A program made the translations under genes and the position numbers. From assembly GCA_039942715.1 (NCBI GenBank), contig JBDVBY010000007.1:124001-188000 (forward strand): a DNA stretch of 64,000 bases. The letters run 5' to 3'. This document shows, piece after piece, positions 49,262 to 57,914 of the stretch (within the stretch, counting starts at the first letter, position 1; the number at the start of each line of letters is the position of its first letter). Below the pieces are notes generated by a model, which was given only the letters and a program-made list of their open reading frames with translations, ran no database searches and was not told the origin of the DNA. The DNA comes from JABDJX01 sp039942715. Its GTDB lineage: Bacteria > Pseudomonadota > Alphaproteobacteria > Rhodobacterales > Rhodobacteraceae.

Positions 49262-50053
49262 TTGCAGACCGTTATTTTCATCCCCGCGCGCTATCAATCC
49301 CAAAGATTCCCGGGCAAACCTTTGGCCGTGCTGGAAGGCGCAAGCGGCGAAAAGCGCACGTTGATCGAGCGCAGCTGGTTGGCTGCCAAAGCTGTCGAGG
49401 GCGTGGACGCAGTCTATGTTCTCACCGACGATGATCGCATTGCCGCGGCCTCGCGCGGCTTTGGCGCTGATGTTTTGATGACATCGTCCGAGGCGCGCAA
49501 TGGAACAGAGCGTTGTGCATTAGGTGTTGAGGCGCTGAATGCAAAGCCCGATATCATCATCAACCTGCAAGGGGATGCCCCACTGACGCCCCCGCACTAT
49601 GTCGAAGCGCTGATCAAAGCGATGGCCGACGAGAAGGTGCAAATGGCAACGCCTGTTCTGAAAACCGATGGCCCGCATCTGGCAAAGTTTCAGGCTGATC
49701 GCAAAGCCGGGCGCGTCGGCGCAACCACAGCGGTCTTCGGTGTGAACAATGATGCGCTCTATTTCTCCAAAGAAATCGTGCCGTTTTACGACAACGCCCC
49801 GAGCGATGCTGTTCCGGTCTATCACCACGTTGGGTGCTATGCCTATCGTGCGAAGGCTCTGCAAGAGTATGCAGCGCTTGAAATTGGCGCATTAGAAACG
49901 CGCGAAGGGTTAGAGCAATTGCGCTTCTTAGAGCACGGCATTCCCATTCGCTGCGTTGAAGTAGACGCGCGCGGCCGGGCGTTTTGGGAATTGAATAACC
50001 CATCAGACATCCCGCTCATCGAAGAAATCATGAAAAAAGAGGGTTTGGCATGA
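49262..50053 (+). CDS. kdsB: 3-deoxy-manno-octulosonate cytidylyltransferase
   Basis: 263 residues with a TTG start at 49262. The cytidylyltransferase motif IFIPARYQSQRFPGKPLAVL begins the protein, NGTERCALGVEALNA and PDIIINLQGDAPL follow, and the C-terminal FLEHGIPIRCVEVDARG carries the active-site region. Makes CMP-Kdo for lipopolysaccharide. The stop overlaps the kdsA ATG. Confidence 0.95.
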   Translation: MQTVIFIPARYQSQRFPGKPLAVLEGASGEKRTLIERSWLAAKAVEGVDAVYVLTDDDRIAAASRGFGADVLMTSSEARNGTERCALGVEALNAKPDIIINLQGDAPLTPPHYVEALIKAMADEKVQMATPVLKTDGPHLAKFQADRKAGRVGATTAVFGVNNDALYFSKEIVPFYDNAPSDAVPVYHHVGCYAYRAKALQEYAALEIGALETREGLEQLRFLEHGIPIRCVEVDARGRAFWELNNPSDIPLIEEIMKKEGLA

Positions 50054-50871
50054 CAGACGTCACGGCAGGAAATGTCACCTTTGGCAATGATCAGCCGCTG
50101 TGCCTGATCTCGGGTCCGTGCCAATTGGAAACGCTGGAGCACGCACGCATGTTGGCCGGCACCTTGGCTGAGGTCTGTGCGCGTCTTGGGATCGGCTATG
50201 TGTTCAAGGCCAGCTTTGACAAAGCCAACCGCTCTAGCCTTAGTGGCAAACGCGGCACCGGGATGGACGAGGGTCTTAGCATCCTGTCAAAAATCCGTGA
50301 AGAGTTTAGTTGCCCGGTTTTGACCGACATTCACGACACCAGTCAATGCGCGCCCGCAGCCCAAGCCGTGGATATCTTGCAAATCCCTGCGTTCCTGTGC
50401 CGCCAGACCGATCTGCTTTTGGCCGCTGGTGAAACTGGGGCTGTGGTCAATATCAAAAAGGGTCAGTTCCTCGCCCCTTGGGACATGCAAAACACCGTCG
50501 ACAAGGTGGAAAGCACTGGGAACAAACGCATTTTGCTGACCGAACGTGGCGCATCCTTTGGCTACAACATGCTTGTCTCTGACATGCGCGCTTTGCCGAT
50601 CATGGCGGGCACAGGGTATCCGGTGGTGTTTGATGCCACGCATTCGGTGCAATTGCCGGGCGGTCTTGGCACGTCAACCGGCGGACAGGCCGAATTTGTT
50701 CCACCGCTCTCTCGCGCTGCAGTCGCCGTGGGTGTTTCTGCCGTTTTCATCGAAACGCACGAAGAGCCAGCGCGCTCGCCGTCAGATGGTCCAAACATGG
50801 TGGCCTTGGATCAGATGGAAGCGCTTTTGAAACAGCTTAAGGCGCATGATGATCTCAGGAAAAACGCATGA
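50050..50871 (+). CDS. kdsA: 3-deoxy-8-phosphooctulonate synthase
   Basis: 273 residues. LISGPCQLETLEHARMLAGT and FKASFDKANRSSLSGKRGTG are characteristic of KdsA, with the ITERGASFGYNMLV type segment (LLTERGASFGYNML) and FDATHSVQLPGGLG. Condenses arabinose-5-phosphate with phosphoenolpyruvate to Kdo-8-phosphate. Four-base overlaps join it to kdsB and to the glycosyltransferase gene. Confidence 0.96.
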   Translation: MTDVTAGNVTFGNDQPLCLISGPCQLETLEHARMLAGTLAEVCARLGIGYVFKASFDKANRSSLSGKRGTGMDEGLSILSKIREEFSCPVLTDIHDTSQCAPAAQAVDILQIPAFLCRQTDLLLAAGETGAVVNIKKGQFLAPWDMQNTVDKVESTGNKRILLTERGASFGYNMLVSDMRALPIMAGTGYPVVFDATHSVQLPGGLGTSTGGQAEFVPPLSRAAVAVGVSAVFIETHEEPARSPSDGPNMVALDQMEALLKQLKAHDDLRKNA

Positions 50872-51626
50872 GCGAGCGTGTTGTTCTGACGATGAAGTGG
50901 GGAGATGTCTTTCCCGCTTCATACGTCAACCGGCTCTTTTCTGCCGTCTCGGCCAACCTTGAAAAGCCGTTCAAATTTGTGTGCCTCACCAATGAGTCCG
51001 AGGGGCTCCACCCGGAAATTGTTCATTTTCCATTGCCTGATCTGGATCTGCCGCCCGAGCGGTATGCGCATGGCGCGTGGCCGAAACTCGCGGTTTTTCA
51101 ACCCGATCTTTACGGGCTCAGCGGGCGCTGCCTGTTCATTGATCTAGACACCGTTATCAGTGGTAACCTTGAACCGTTCTTCGACTTTGAAAGCCCGTTT
51201 TCCGCGATTGGTTCTGCACACGATTGGCGACGCGGTAAAACCGTTGCGGTTCCAGAAGTTGGCACAGGAATCTTCGCGTTTGATTTGGGCGCACTGCCGC
51301 ACGTCTACGAAAGCTTCATGGCCGACAAGCAAGCAGCATACGACAGCTTCCCGAATGAGCAAACCTTTGTTGAGGGTCAGCTTGAACATTGGATACCGTG
51401 GCCCGAAACTTGGGTCGTCAGCTTTAAGCGTCATTTGTGCCAACCAATCGGCCTTGATCTGATCAAGCCGCCTGATGCACCTGATCCTTCGACCAAAGTT
51501 GTCGCTTTTCACGGCGACCCGCGACCAATCGATCTGGTGGGTCGCAAGAAAATGTGGATGAAATTTCCCCATTCTGTGCGCTGCCCGATTGATTGGTTGG
51601 ATGCCTATTGGGCGCAGCACGGCTGA
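50868..51626 (+). CDS. glycosyltransferase of the Kdo cluster
   Basis: 252 residues. LSGRCLFIDLDTVISGNLEP contains a DxD metal motif typical of GT-A enzymes, and VGTGIFAFDLGALPHVYESF and CPIDWLDAYW follow. The exact activity is unknown, but the ATGA overlap with kdsA places it in the Kdo/lipopolysaccharide or capsule pathway. Cytosolic or peripheral membrane; no signal peptide. Confidence 0.75.
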   Translation: MSERVVLTMKWGDVFPASYVNRLFSAVSANLEKPFKFVCLTNESEGLHPEIVHFPLPDLDLPPERYAHGAWPKLAVFQPDLYGLSGRCLFIDLDTVISGNLEPFFDFESPFSAIGSAHDWRRGKTVAVPEVGTGIFAFDLGALPHVYESFMADKQAAYDSFPNEQTFVEGQLEHWIPWPETWVVSFKRHLCQPIGLDLIKPPDAPDPSTKVVAFHGDPRPIDLVGRKKMWMKFPHSVRCPIDWLDAYWAQHG

Positions 51627-51700
51627 TGCAAGATGCGCGCCTCCCTTGTGTGAAAGGGGCGATTGACCTATTCGAGTGGGAACGCAAAGGAGGCCGTTAG

Positions 51701-52681
51701 ATGTCTGCTGAACCGCTGATAAAACAGGCGCTGACGACAGATCGCGCAGGGCTGGATGCGCTGATAGAGGCTGTTGGCGGCATGGGCGATGTGCTGAATG
51801 CTGCCGTTGATCTTGTCGCCGCCTCAAACGGTCGCTTGATCGTCACTGGCCTTGGCAAATCGGGCCATATCGGTGCCAAATTGGCCGCGACCTTTGCCTC
51901 CACCGGGACACCGTCGTTCTTCTTGCATCCCGTCGAGGCCAGCCACGGCGATCTGGGGATGGTCACCGGCCACGATGTTTTGCTCGCGCTAAGCTGGTCG
52001 GGAGAAACCTCTGAACTCTCTGACGTGATTGGCTATGCCAAACGCCAGTCCGTCCCCCTGATTGCATTGACCGGAGAGGCGACCAGCACACTTGCACAAG
52101 CGGCGACTGTGGCTTTGGTCTTGCCCAAAGTGCGCGAAGCCTGCCCGCATAATCTGGCCCCGACCACCTCGACGCTGCTGCAAATGGCAATGGGCGATGC
52201 GCTGGCGATTGCGCTTTTGCAAAAACGCGGCTTTTCTGAAGAGAGCTTTCACAGCTTTCATCCCGGTGGCTCGCTCGGTGCGGCGCTCAAGCGCGTTGAT
52301 GAGGTGATGCACAAAGGCGAGAACCTTCCGCTGGTCAAAGCCACGGCCCCTGTGATCGAGGCGATTGGGACAGTTTCGGCCAAAGGCTTTGGCATTGTTG
52401 GCGTGCTTGACGGCGACGAAATGGTCGGCGTGGTGACAGATGGCGACATCCGCCGCTATTTGGAAACTCAGGCCGACGCGACGATGAAAGGCGCGCTGCA
52501 CGAAGCCCTTACGCGCGACATCATGACCAAGGGTTCGGTCACATTCGCGCCGGACATGATCGCAGGCGAAGCTTTGGCGATCCTGCAAGGGCGGCGTATT
52601 TCAGCGGCATTTGTCACCGACGGTACCAAGCCCGTTGGCCTGATCACTTTGCTGCGTCTGCTCAATCGCGGTGCGGCCTAA
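51701..52681 (+). CDS. kdsD: KpsF/GutQ family arabinose-5-phosphate isomerase
   Basis: 326 residues: a SIS domain (about 40-190) with VTGLGKSGHIGAKLAATFAS and LALSWSGETSELSDVIGYAK, and a C-terminal CBS pair (about 205-326, with GVVTDGDIRRYLE). Isomerises ribulose-5-phosphate to arabinose-5-phosphate, the precursor for KdsA. Adjacent to waaA with no gap, so all Kdo steps except KdsC are covered here. Confidence 0.92.
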   Translation: MSAEPLIKQALTTDRAGLDALIEAVGGMGDVLNAAVDLVAASNGRLIVTGLGKSGHIGAKLAATFASTGTPSFFLHPVEASHGDLGMVTGHDVLLALSWSGETSELSDVIGYAKRQSVPLIALTGEATSTLAQAATVALVLPKVREACPHNLAPTTSTLLQMAMGDALAIALLQKRGFSEESFHSFHPGGSLGAALKRVDEVMHKGENLPLVKATAPVIEAIGTVSAKGFGIVGVLDGDEMVGVVTDGDIRRYLETQADATMKGALHEALTRDIMTKGSVTFAPDMIAGEALAILQGRRISAAFVTDGTKPVGLITLLRLLNRGAA

Positions 52682-53965
52682 GTGTCTTTGCTGCTCAAGG
52701 CGTATCTGGCATTTTCATCTGTGTCCGACCCACTTTGGCGTCGCGTGCACCAGAAACGTTTGGCCAAAGGTAAGGAAATAGCAGCGCGTTTGCCCGAGAA
52801 ATACGGGGAGTACGCTACGCCGCGCCCCTCTGGCACCGTCTTGTGGTTTCACGCGCTTTCCGTCGGCGAAAGCCTCGCTTTGCTGCCACTGATCGAATTG
52901 GCTCTCACCAAAAAGCCAGACGCTCATGTGGTTTTGACAACTTCCACGGCCACGTCTGTTGCCGCGCTCGACAAAGCCGGATTGCCGGAACGCGCGCACC
53001 ACGTGCTTTTGCCGATCGATACCAAACGCGCCGTGGCGCGGTTTCTCGATCACTGGCAGCCTGATGTAGCAGGCTTTGCAGAGCTTGATTTCTGGCCACG
53101 TCTGATGGTCGACACAGCCGCGCGCGGTATTCCGATGGTGTTGATCAATGCACGGATGCCGCAACACAATTTCGAGCGTCGCCGCAAATTGGGCGGAATA
53201 ATGCGCCATGTGTTAGGGCTGTTTGACACGCTTTTGCTTCAAGACGAGGCCAGCCGGGACCGCTTCGTTGCCCTTGGTGCACCGAAGGAGCGGATCGCGG
53301 TTGTTGGCGCGCTAAAGTCCGCAGCACGGCCTTTGCCTTGCGATAGCTCTGAGTTGGAAAGCCTGCAAACCCAGATCGGCGTGCGCCCGGTCTGGTTGGG
53401 CGCCGCAACAATTGCCGATGAACACGGTACGATAATCCAAGCGCATGGGCTGGTGCGTGATGCGCACCCTGATGCGTTGATGATTATTGCGCCACGTCAT
53501 GTGGCAGATGGCGATGCCCTAGGGGCGCTGGCAAAAGCGCGATTTGATCACGTCGCACGGCGTAGTCTGGGGCAAGCAATCACACGCAACACGCAAGTCT
53601 ACATCGCCGATACGATTGGCGAAATGGGGCTTTGGTATCGCCTTGCGCCAGTTTCTTTTGTTGGCCATTCGCTGGATATGAAGGGTGTCGGGCTTGAGGG
53701 GAAGAACCCGTTTGAGGCTGCTGCACTGGGCTCGGCCATTTTGCATGGGCCAGCGGTGAGTTACTTTGCAGAGAGTTATGAGGCGCTTGCGGCGATGGGC
53801 GGAGCGCGTGAGGTTGAGAGTGCACCTGCGTTGGCTGAGGTGGTTGTGTCTTTGCAGAACACGGTCGCGCGCGATGCAATGACAACAGGCGCAACGCGCG
53901 TGATTGACGCTCAGGCGGCTGTTTTGACGGACACATGGGCGGCGATTGACGAACATGTTTTTTGA
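52682..53965 (+). CDS. waaA: Kdo transferase
   Basis: 427 residues, the normal KdtA/WaaA length. GTG start directly after the kdsD stop. RPSGTVLWFHALSVGESLAL, HVLLPIDTKRAVARFLDHWQ, MPQHNFERRRKLGGIMRHVL and VGHSLDMKGVGLEGKNPFEA are WaaA-like segments. Transfers Kdo from CMP-Kdo to lipid A at the inner membrane. The acceptor-site segment reads FAELDFWPRLM rather than the common METELWPN form. Confidence 0.93.
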   Translation: MSLLLKAYLAFSSVSDPLWRRVHQKRLAKGKEIAARLPEKYGEYATPRPSGTVLWFHALSVGESLALLPLIELALTKKPDAHVVLTTSTATSVAALDKAGLPERAHHVLLPIDTKRAVARFLDHWQPDVAGFAELDFWPRLMVDTAARGIPMVLINARMPQHNFERRRKLGGIMRHVLGLFDTLLLQDEASRDRFVALGAPKERIAVVGALKSAARPLPCDSSELESLQTQIGVRPVWLGAATIADEHGTIIQAHGLVRDAHPDALMIIAPRHVADGDALGALAKARFDHVARRSLGQAITRNTQVYIADTIGEMGLWYRLAPVSFVGHSLDMKGVGLEGKNPFEAAALGSAILHGPAVSYFAESYEALAAMGGAREVESAPALAEVVVSLQNTVARDAMTTGATRVIDAQAAVLTDTWAAIDEHVF

Positions 53966-53984
53966 TGGATCACCGCATCTTTGA

Positions 53985-54050
53985 TGCGCCGATCCGCTGG
54001 GGGAACGCCGTTCCCCCAGACCCCCTTGAGGTATTTTCAGACAGAAGAAG
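53985..54050 (-). repeat. stop-adjacent hairpin repeat, copy 9
   Basis: On the minus strand, directly after the dtd stop: CTTCTTCTGTCTGAAAATAC, CTCAAGGGGG, then a hairpin with 11-bp arms, CTGGGGGAACG/CGTTCCCCCAG around one base (plus 53997-54019), and a GGATCGG tail. A second GCATC-AAA-GATGC hairpin follows at 53975-53987. Confidence 0.72.
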
Positions 54051-54052
54051 CC

Positions 54053-54493
54053 CTAGGCCGTATCCATCCAGATCGTGACAGGGCCATCGTTGATCAGCGA
54101 GACTTTCATGTCAGCGCCAAACTGACCCGTTGCGACATTGATCCCCAAAGCGCGCATAGCGTCAGCGAAGGCCTCATAAAGCCGTTCGCCGATCTCAGGG
54201 GCGGCAGCGGTGGAAAATCCTGGGCGGTTCCCGCGTGAGGTATCTGCAGCCAGCGTGAATTGGCTGACGATCAATGCAGCACCGCCAGTGTCCAAGAGCG
54301 AGCGGTTCATGCGATCCTGATCATCGCGGAAAATGCGCAGCTTGGCGATTTTCGCAGCCAGCTTGGCGGGCGCCTCGTCGCTGTCGCCCTCCATGGCGCA
54401 CACAAGGATCAAAAGCCCCGCGCCGATCTCGCCAATAACCGCACCATCCACGCGCACCGCCGCCTCAGAAACCCGCTGAACCAACGCCCTCAT
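54053..54493 (-). CDS. dtd: D-aminoacyl-tRNA deacylase
   Basis: 146 residues from ATG 54493 (MRALVQRVSEAAVRVDGAVI). DTD motifs are ALIVSQFTLAADTSRGNRPG (the SQFTL box with the active-site region) and, further on, FGADMKVSLINDGPVT (the NxGPVT-like NDGPVT box). Hydrolyses D-Tyr and other D-aminoacyl-tRNAs. The start overlaps the stop of the zinc-ribbon gene, placing it last in the TelA/SPFH cluster. Confidence 0.95.
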   Translation of the reverse strand: MRALVQRVSEAAVRVDGAVIGEIGAGLLILVCAMEGDSDEAPAKLAAKIAKLRIFRDDQDRMNRSLLDTGGAALIVSQFTLAADTSRGNRPGFSTAAAPEIGERLYEAFADAMRALGINVATGQFGADMKVSLINDGPVTIWMDTA

Positions 54494-55587
54494 CGCATTT
54501 CGCCTTGGGCATACAAGTAGCCCGCCATCGCCGCGAGGATCAGACCGACAAGTACTGCAAAAAAGATCTTCCACGCCGAATAGGGGCGCTCGCCTACCAC
54601 TTCGCCAGTCTGGCCATTGACCACAAAGCGATAGCTTTTTCCACTGTATTTGTAAGCCGCGACCCAGACCGGAACGAGGATGTGTTTAAAGGTGACGTCG
54701 CTGATCTGGGTGTCGATATGATCGACCTGTTGGCGATCGCCGCCGATATCAAACTTGGCATCGCGCAGGATTTGGCGATCCATAATCTGGCGCGCCTCGC
54801 CGTAAGCGTCGCGCAGCTCGACCGTATAGGCCTCAGAGCGAAAGCCTGCCAGATACTCGGGTTGGTACGGTTCAAGCCGGGTCAAATCCCAATGCACCAG
54901 CATCCGGGCAAAGCGCGCGGGCAGGGCGGTAGACGCGATCACAAGCACATCGTCAAAGAACCGCGCGACGCGCCCCGACACGGGTTTCCAGCGTACTTTG
55001 GCCACGTTCACTGTCTGGGTTTTGCCGTTACGCCGCACCTGCCTGCGCTCGTGATAAACCGTGCCGCGTTGACCCGAATACCGGCTGTGCGTGTCGGCAT
55101 CAAACGTCCAGCACGGCGTGTACACACCGTTTAGCTTGCGCCCTTTGCGCGCGTATTCCATCAGCCCGTTGGGCGCAAACCACAGCGAGCCAAGCCAATG
55201 GGTCATCGCTCCGCGGGCCTCGCCTTCTTCCAACACAAAGGGCAAAACCGCTCGTGGTTTGATTTGCCGGGTCGCGCCTGTGTCGGTGACAACGGGGGTG
55301 GCGCAAAACGGGCATTCGGTTGCGTGAATGTCAGGATCAAACTCGACGGTGGCAGCGCAGTTCGGGCATTTCGAGGTGCGTGTTTCGCTGACTTCCGATT
55401 CCGACAAGCCAGCATCAAGCGCACGGCCAAAGTCCTGTTCCGCGATGGCGGCCGAGCGCGACCACGCGCCATGGCGGATGCTTTCGGTATTGCCGCAATG
55501 ATCACAAATCAGCTGTTCGTCACCGGGATCAAACCGCAGATCAGACCCGCAGGTGTCACAGGGAAAACGATGTTCTTCCAGTGCCAT
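54490..55587 (-). CDS. zinc-ribbon membrane protein (TFIIB-type)
   Basis: 365 residues. Two Cys-rich ribbons: FPCDTCGSDLRFDPGDEQLI with CDHCGN, and KCPNCAATVEFDPDIHATEC with PFCATPVV, each C-x2-C...C-x2-C. A long beta-rich central part contains TPCWTFDADTHSRYSGQRGT. A C-terminal membrane helix (about 338-358, KIFFAVLVGLILAAMAGYLY) anchors it. Sometimes annotated as a helicase, but no helicase motifs are present. Function unknown. Confidence 0.75.
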   Translation of the reverse strand: MALEEHRFPCDTCGSDLRFDPGDEQLICDHCGNTESIRHGAWSRSAAIAEQDFGRALDAGLSESEVSETRTSKCPNCAATVEFDPDIHATECPFCATPVVTDTGATRQIKPRAVLPFVLEEGEARGAMTHWLGSLWFAPNGLMEYARKGRKLNGVYTPCWTFDADTHSRYSGQRGTVYHERRQVRRNGKTQTVNVAKVRWKPVSGRVARFFDDVLVIASTALPARFARMLVHWDLTRLEPYQPEYLAGFRSEAYTVELRDAYGEARQIMDRQILRDAKFDIGGDRQQVDHIDTQISDVTFKHILVPVWVAAYKYSGKSYRFVVNGQTGEVVGERPYSAWKIFFAVLVGLILAAMAGYLYAQGEMR

Positions 55588-55590
55588 AAC

Positions 55591-56145
55591 TTACAGATAC
55601 CTGTGCAAACGTTTAGGCGCCATGATCCGCAGCGCATTGTCGCGCAACCACAGATGTCGCCAGATATGAAAGCCCGCGTGGCCTGCGACGATCACGCCAA
55701 GCGTATAAAACTCAACGGAATGCACGATGCCCACAAGGTGGTTCCATTCCGGCCATCCCATCGGTGGTGCAATTGGCACAATGCCCCCGGCCCAAAGCAG
55801 CACTGATGACGTCAGCCCAAGCAAAAATCCGGTGAACGCCACCAGGAAAAGCCCCCAGATCAATGTGATGTGCAGCCAACGATGCACCCGGCGCCCCCAA
55901 AGTGGCAGTTTCGGTCCGGGTCGCCCGATCAGACCTTTGCGCAGATAAAGCGCGGTCCAGAACAGCGCCAGTGAGACAAAGATAAGACCAAACACCGAGT
56001 GCATTTGAAACGCCCAATTGCCAATGCGCCGCACGTCTTGCGGCTGCACCAGCGTGAACCAGATGAACAGCGGCAGCACGCCATAGTGCAGCGCCTTCAG
56101 CATGGTGCGCTGGTGTGGCCAAGCAAAGGGGCGTCGCGCAAACAC
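55591..56145 (-). CDS. cytochrome b561-like membrane protein
   Basis: 184 residues, about four membrane helices with His residues at suitable heme-ligand positions: HYGVLPLFIWFTL, MHSVFGLIFVSLALF, RVHRWLHITLIWGLFLVAFT and HAGFHIWRHLWL. Likely a di-heme inner-membrane electron carrier; not clearly assigned. Placed between the SPFH and zinc-ribbon genes on the same strand with gaps of 3 to 9 bases. Confidence 0.75.
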   Translation of the reverse strand: MFARRPFAWPHQRTMLKALHYGVLPLFIWFTLVQPQDVRRIGNWAFQMHSVFGLIFVSLALFWTALYLRKGLIGRPGPKLPLWGRRVHRWLHITLIWGLFLVAFTGFLLGLTSSVLLWAGGIVPIAPPMGWPEWNHLVGIVHSVEFYTLGVIVAGHAGFHIWRHLWLRDNALRIMAPKRLHRYL

Positions 56146-56154
56146 CCTCGACCT

Positions 56155-57264
56155 TTACGCGCCGGGTGGGGGTGGCGGCGGCGCTATGGTAAAGAGCTGC
56201 GCCAACTCGGCCACGTCTTCAGCCTTTTGCCAGCCGTCCTGACCTGCGGTCCAAACGAATGTTTCGCGATCAAGTGATCCATCGCCCACCATCTGACCCA
56301 AGTGCGCCTTTGAAAACGGGCCTGTGGTCTTGCCATCTTTGGCCATGTGCCAGACGTGCTCAACCGGTGGCGGCGGGGGAGGAGTCGGAGCTGCGGGTGC
56401 ATGTGGTGCGCCGCCCCAAGGACCAGCGGCCATACCGCCCATTTGCATGCCCATACCAGCGCCAAGACCCATGCCCATGGCCGAGCCTGCGGCAGAACCG
56501 GGTTGGCCCATTGCTTCGCCAGTTTTATAGCGGAAGTAGTCATCAAGGTTGCCGGTCACACCGCGCGATGTACGCTCGTCCAGCGCCTTTTCAACGCCCG
56601 TTGGCAGCGAGATATTCTCGATATAAAGCTCTGGTAAAACAAGGCCGTAGGTGGAAATGGTTTCCGAAATCGCCTCGGCCACCAGCTTGCCCAGCTCTTG
56701 CGTATTTCCGGCCATATCCAAAACAGGAATGCCCGCCTTGGCGATGACAGAAGAGAATTCCTGAACGATGATGTTGCGGATCTGAAAGCTGATCTCGTCC
56801 ATCGTGAACTCACCATCGGTGCCGACGATCTCGCGCAGGAATTTAGCGGGGTCGTTGACCTTTACGGTGTACGTGCCAAACGCGCGGATGCGGGTCGGCC
56901 CAAACTCAGGATCACGAATGATGATCGGGTTTTTGGTGCCCCATTTCAGATCGGTGAAACGCCTTGTGGAAACGTAATAAATCTCGGACTTGAACGGAGA
57001 CTTAAACCCGTGATCCCAGTGCTGAAGCGTGGTCAGGATCGGCATGTTGTTGGTCTCAAGCTGATAAAGACCGGGCATAAATACATCTGCCAACTGCCCT
57101 TCGTGGACGAACACAGCCGATTGGCCTTCGCGCACCGTCAGCTTGGCACCGTATTTGATCTCATGCGCTTCACGCTCGAACCGCCAGACCATCGTGTCGC
57201 GGGTATCGTCCGTCCATTCAATGACGTCGATAAATTCGCCGGATAGAAAATCTAGAATGCCCAT
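56155..57264 (-). CDS. SPFH domain protein with C-terminal GYF_2 domain
   Basis: 369 residues from ATG 57264 (MGILDFLSGEFIDVIEWTDD). The SPFH (band-7-like) part spans about 20-240 with QSAVFVHEGQLADVFMPGLY, YYVSTRRFTDLKWGTKNPII and GTYTVKVNDPAKFLREIVGT. A Gly/Met-rich and Pro-rich linker (about 262-320) follows, then a GYF_2 domain (HVWHMAKDGKTTGPFSKAHL). Family name: virion core protein-like. Probably scaffolds membrane microdomains; a cluster member with TelA and XpaC. Confidence 0.85.
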   Translation of the reverse strand: MGILDFLSGEFIDVIEWTDDTRDTMVWRFEREAHEIKYGAKLTVREGQSAVFVHEGQLADVFMPGLYQLETNNMPILTTLQHWDHGFKSPFKSEIYYVSTRRFTDLKWGTKNPIIIRDPEFGPTRIRAFGTYTVKVNDPAKFLREIVGTDGEFTMDEISFQIRNIIVQEFSSVIAKAGIPVLDMAGNTQELGKLVAEAISETISTYGLVLPELYIENISLPTGVEKALDERTSRGVTGNLDDYFRYKTGEAMGQPGSAAGSAMGMGLGAGMGMQMGGMAAGPWGGAPHAPAAPTPPPPPPVEHVWHMAKDGKTTGPFSKAHLGQMVGDGSLDRETFVWTAGQDGWQKAEDVAELAQLFTIAPPPPPPGA

Positions 57265-57278
57265 CTGGGGTCTCCTTC

Positions 57279-57914
57279 TTAAGTCAGCAAAACGCCCGGA
57301 GGCGTCAGCCATTCGCCCTCTTCATTGCGGCCCATGAAATCGACATAGACCGCGCAAAGAGCGCCTTGGGTATCAGTTAACGTGAAAACGGGATAGCCGC
57401 CATCGCCCCAGCCGGAATGCACATAAGGCACCGGCGTTCCGTCGGGCAGGGCGACGATTTTGCGCTCTCCCCCGGCAGGTGTGTTGTCAAATTGTTCGAA
57501 GTGATCGTGATAAAGATTGCCGTCGCTGGCGATCTTCTTCGACAGGGCCGTTTGAGCCGCGTGCGTCTTGGGCGTAAAGAACGAAGCCATGCCTGCATCC
57601 ACAGCGCATGTTCCTTTATCTCTGCCACCGGAGACATGTGCCTCTGAATAGATCAGTGCCATCTTGGAATTACGCCCCTCAGATGTGTCGTGAAAGACAA
57701 CAAAAGCGGGGTCGGTTTTGGGTGTTGCGACATACTCGGCTGCCTGAAAGAAAGCGAGCGGATCAAGCGCGGTCACCTGACCTTCGGGTGTTGGGAATAT
57801 CCCGACTTCGCAAACCTCTAAGGGCGCTTCGGTGTTTTTCACAATCCAGTCACGCGCGGTCAGCCCGGTGTCCTGCGGTTTTTTTGCCAAGCCAAGAGAG
57901 GACAGCAAACTCAT
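57279..57914 (-). CDS. DUF4241 domain protein
   Basis: 211 residues, no signal peptide. VEVGIF-like start (EVCEVGIFPTPEGQVTALDP), a central CAVDAGMASFFTPKTHAAQT, then HSGWGDGGYPVFTLTDTQGA, with C-terminal VDFMGR, fits DUF4241, a family of unknown role. Overlaps the DUF2927 gene by four bases. Confidence 0.7.
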   Translation of the reverse strand: MSLLSSLGLAKKPQDTGLTARDWIVKNTEAPLEVCEVGIFPTPEGQVTALDPLAFFQAAEYVATPKTDPAFVVFHDTSEGRNSKMALIYSEAHVSGGRDKGTCAVDAGMASFFTPKTHAAQTALSKKIASDGNLYHDHFEQFDNTPAGGERKIVALPDGTPVPYVHSGWGDGGYPVFTLTDTQGALCAVYVDFMGRNEEGEWLTPPGVLLT

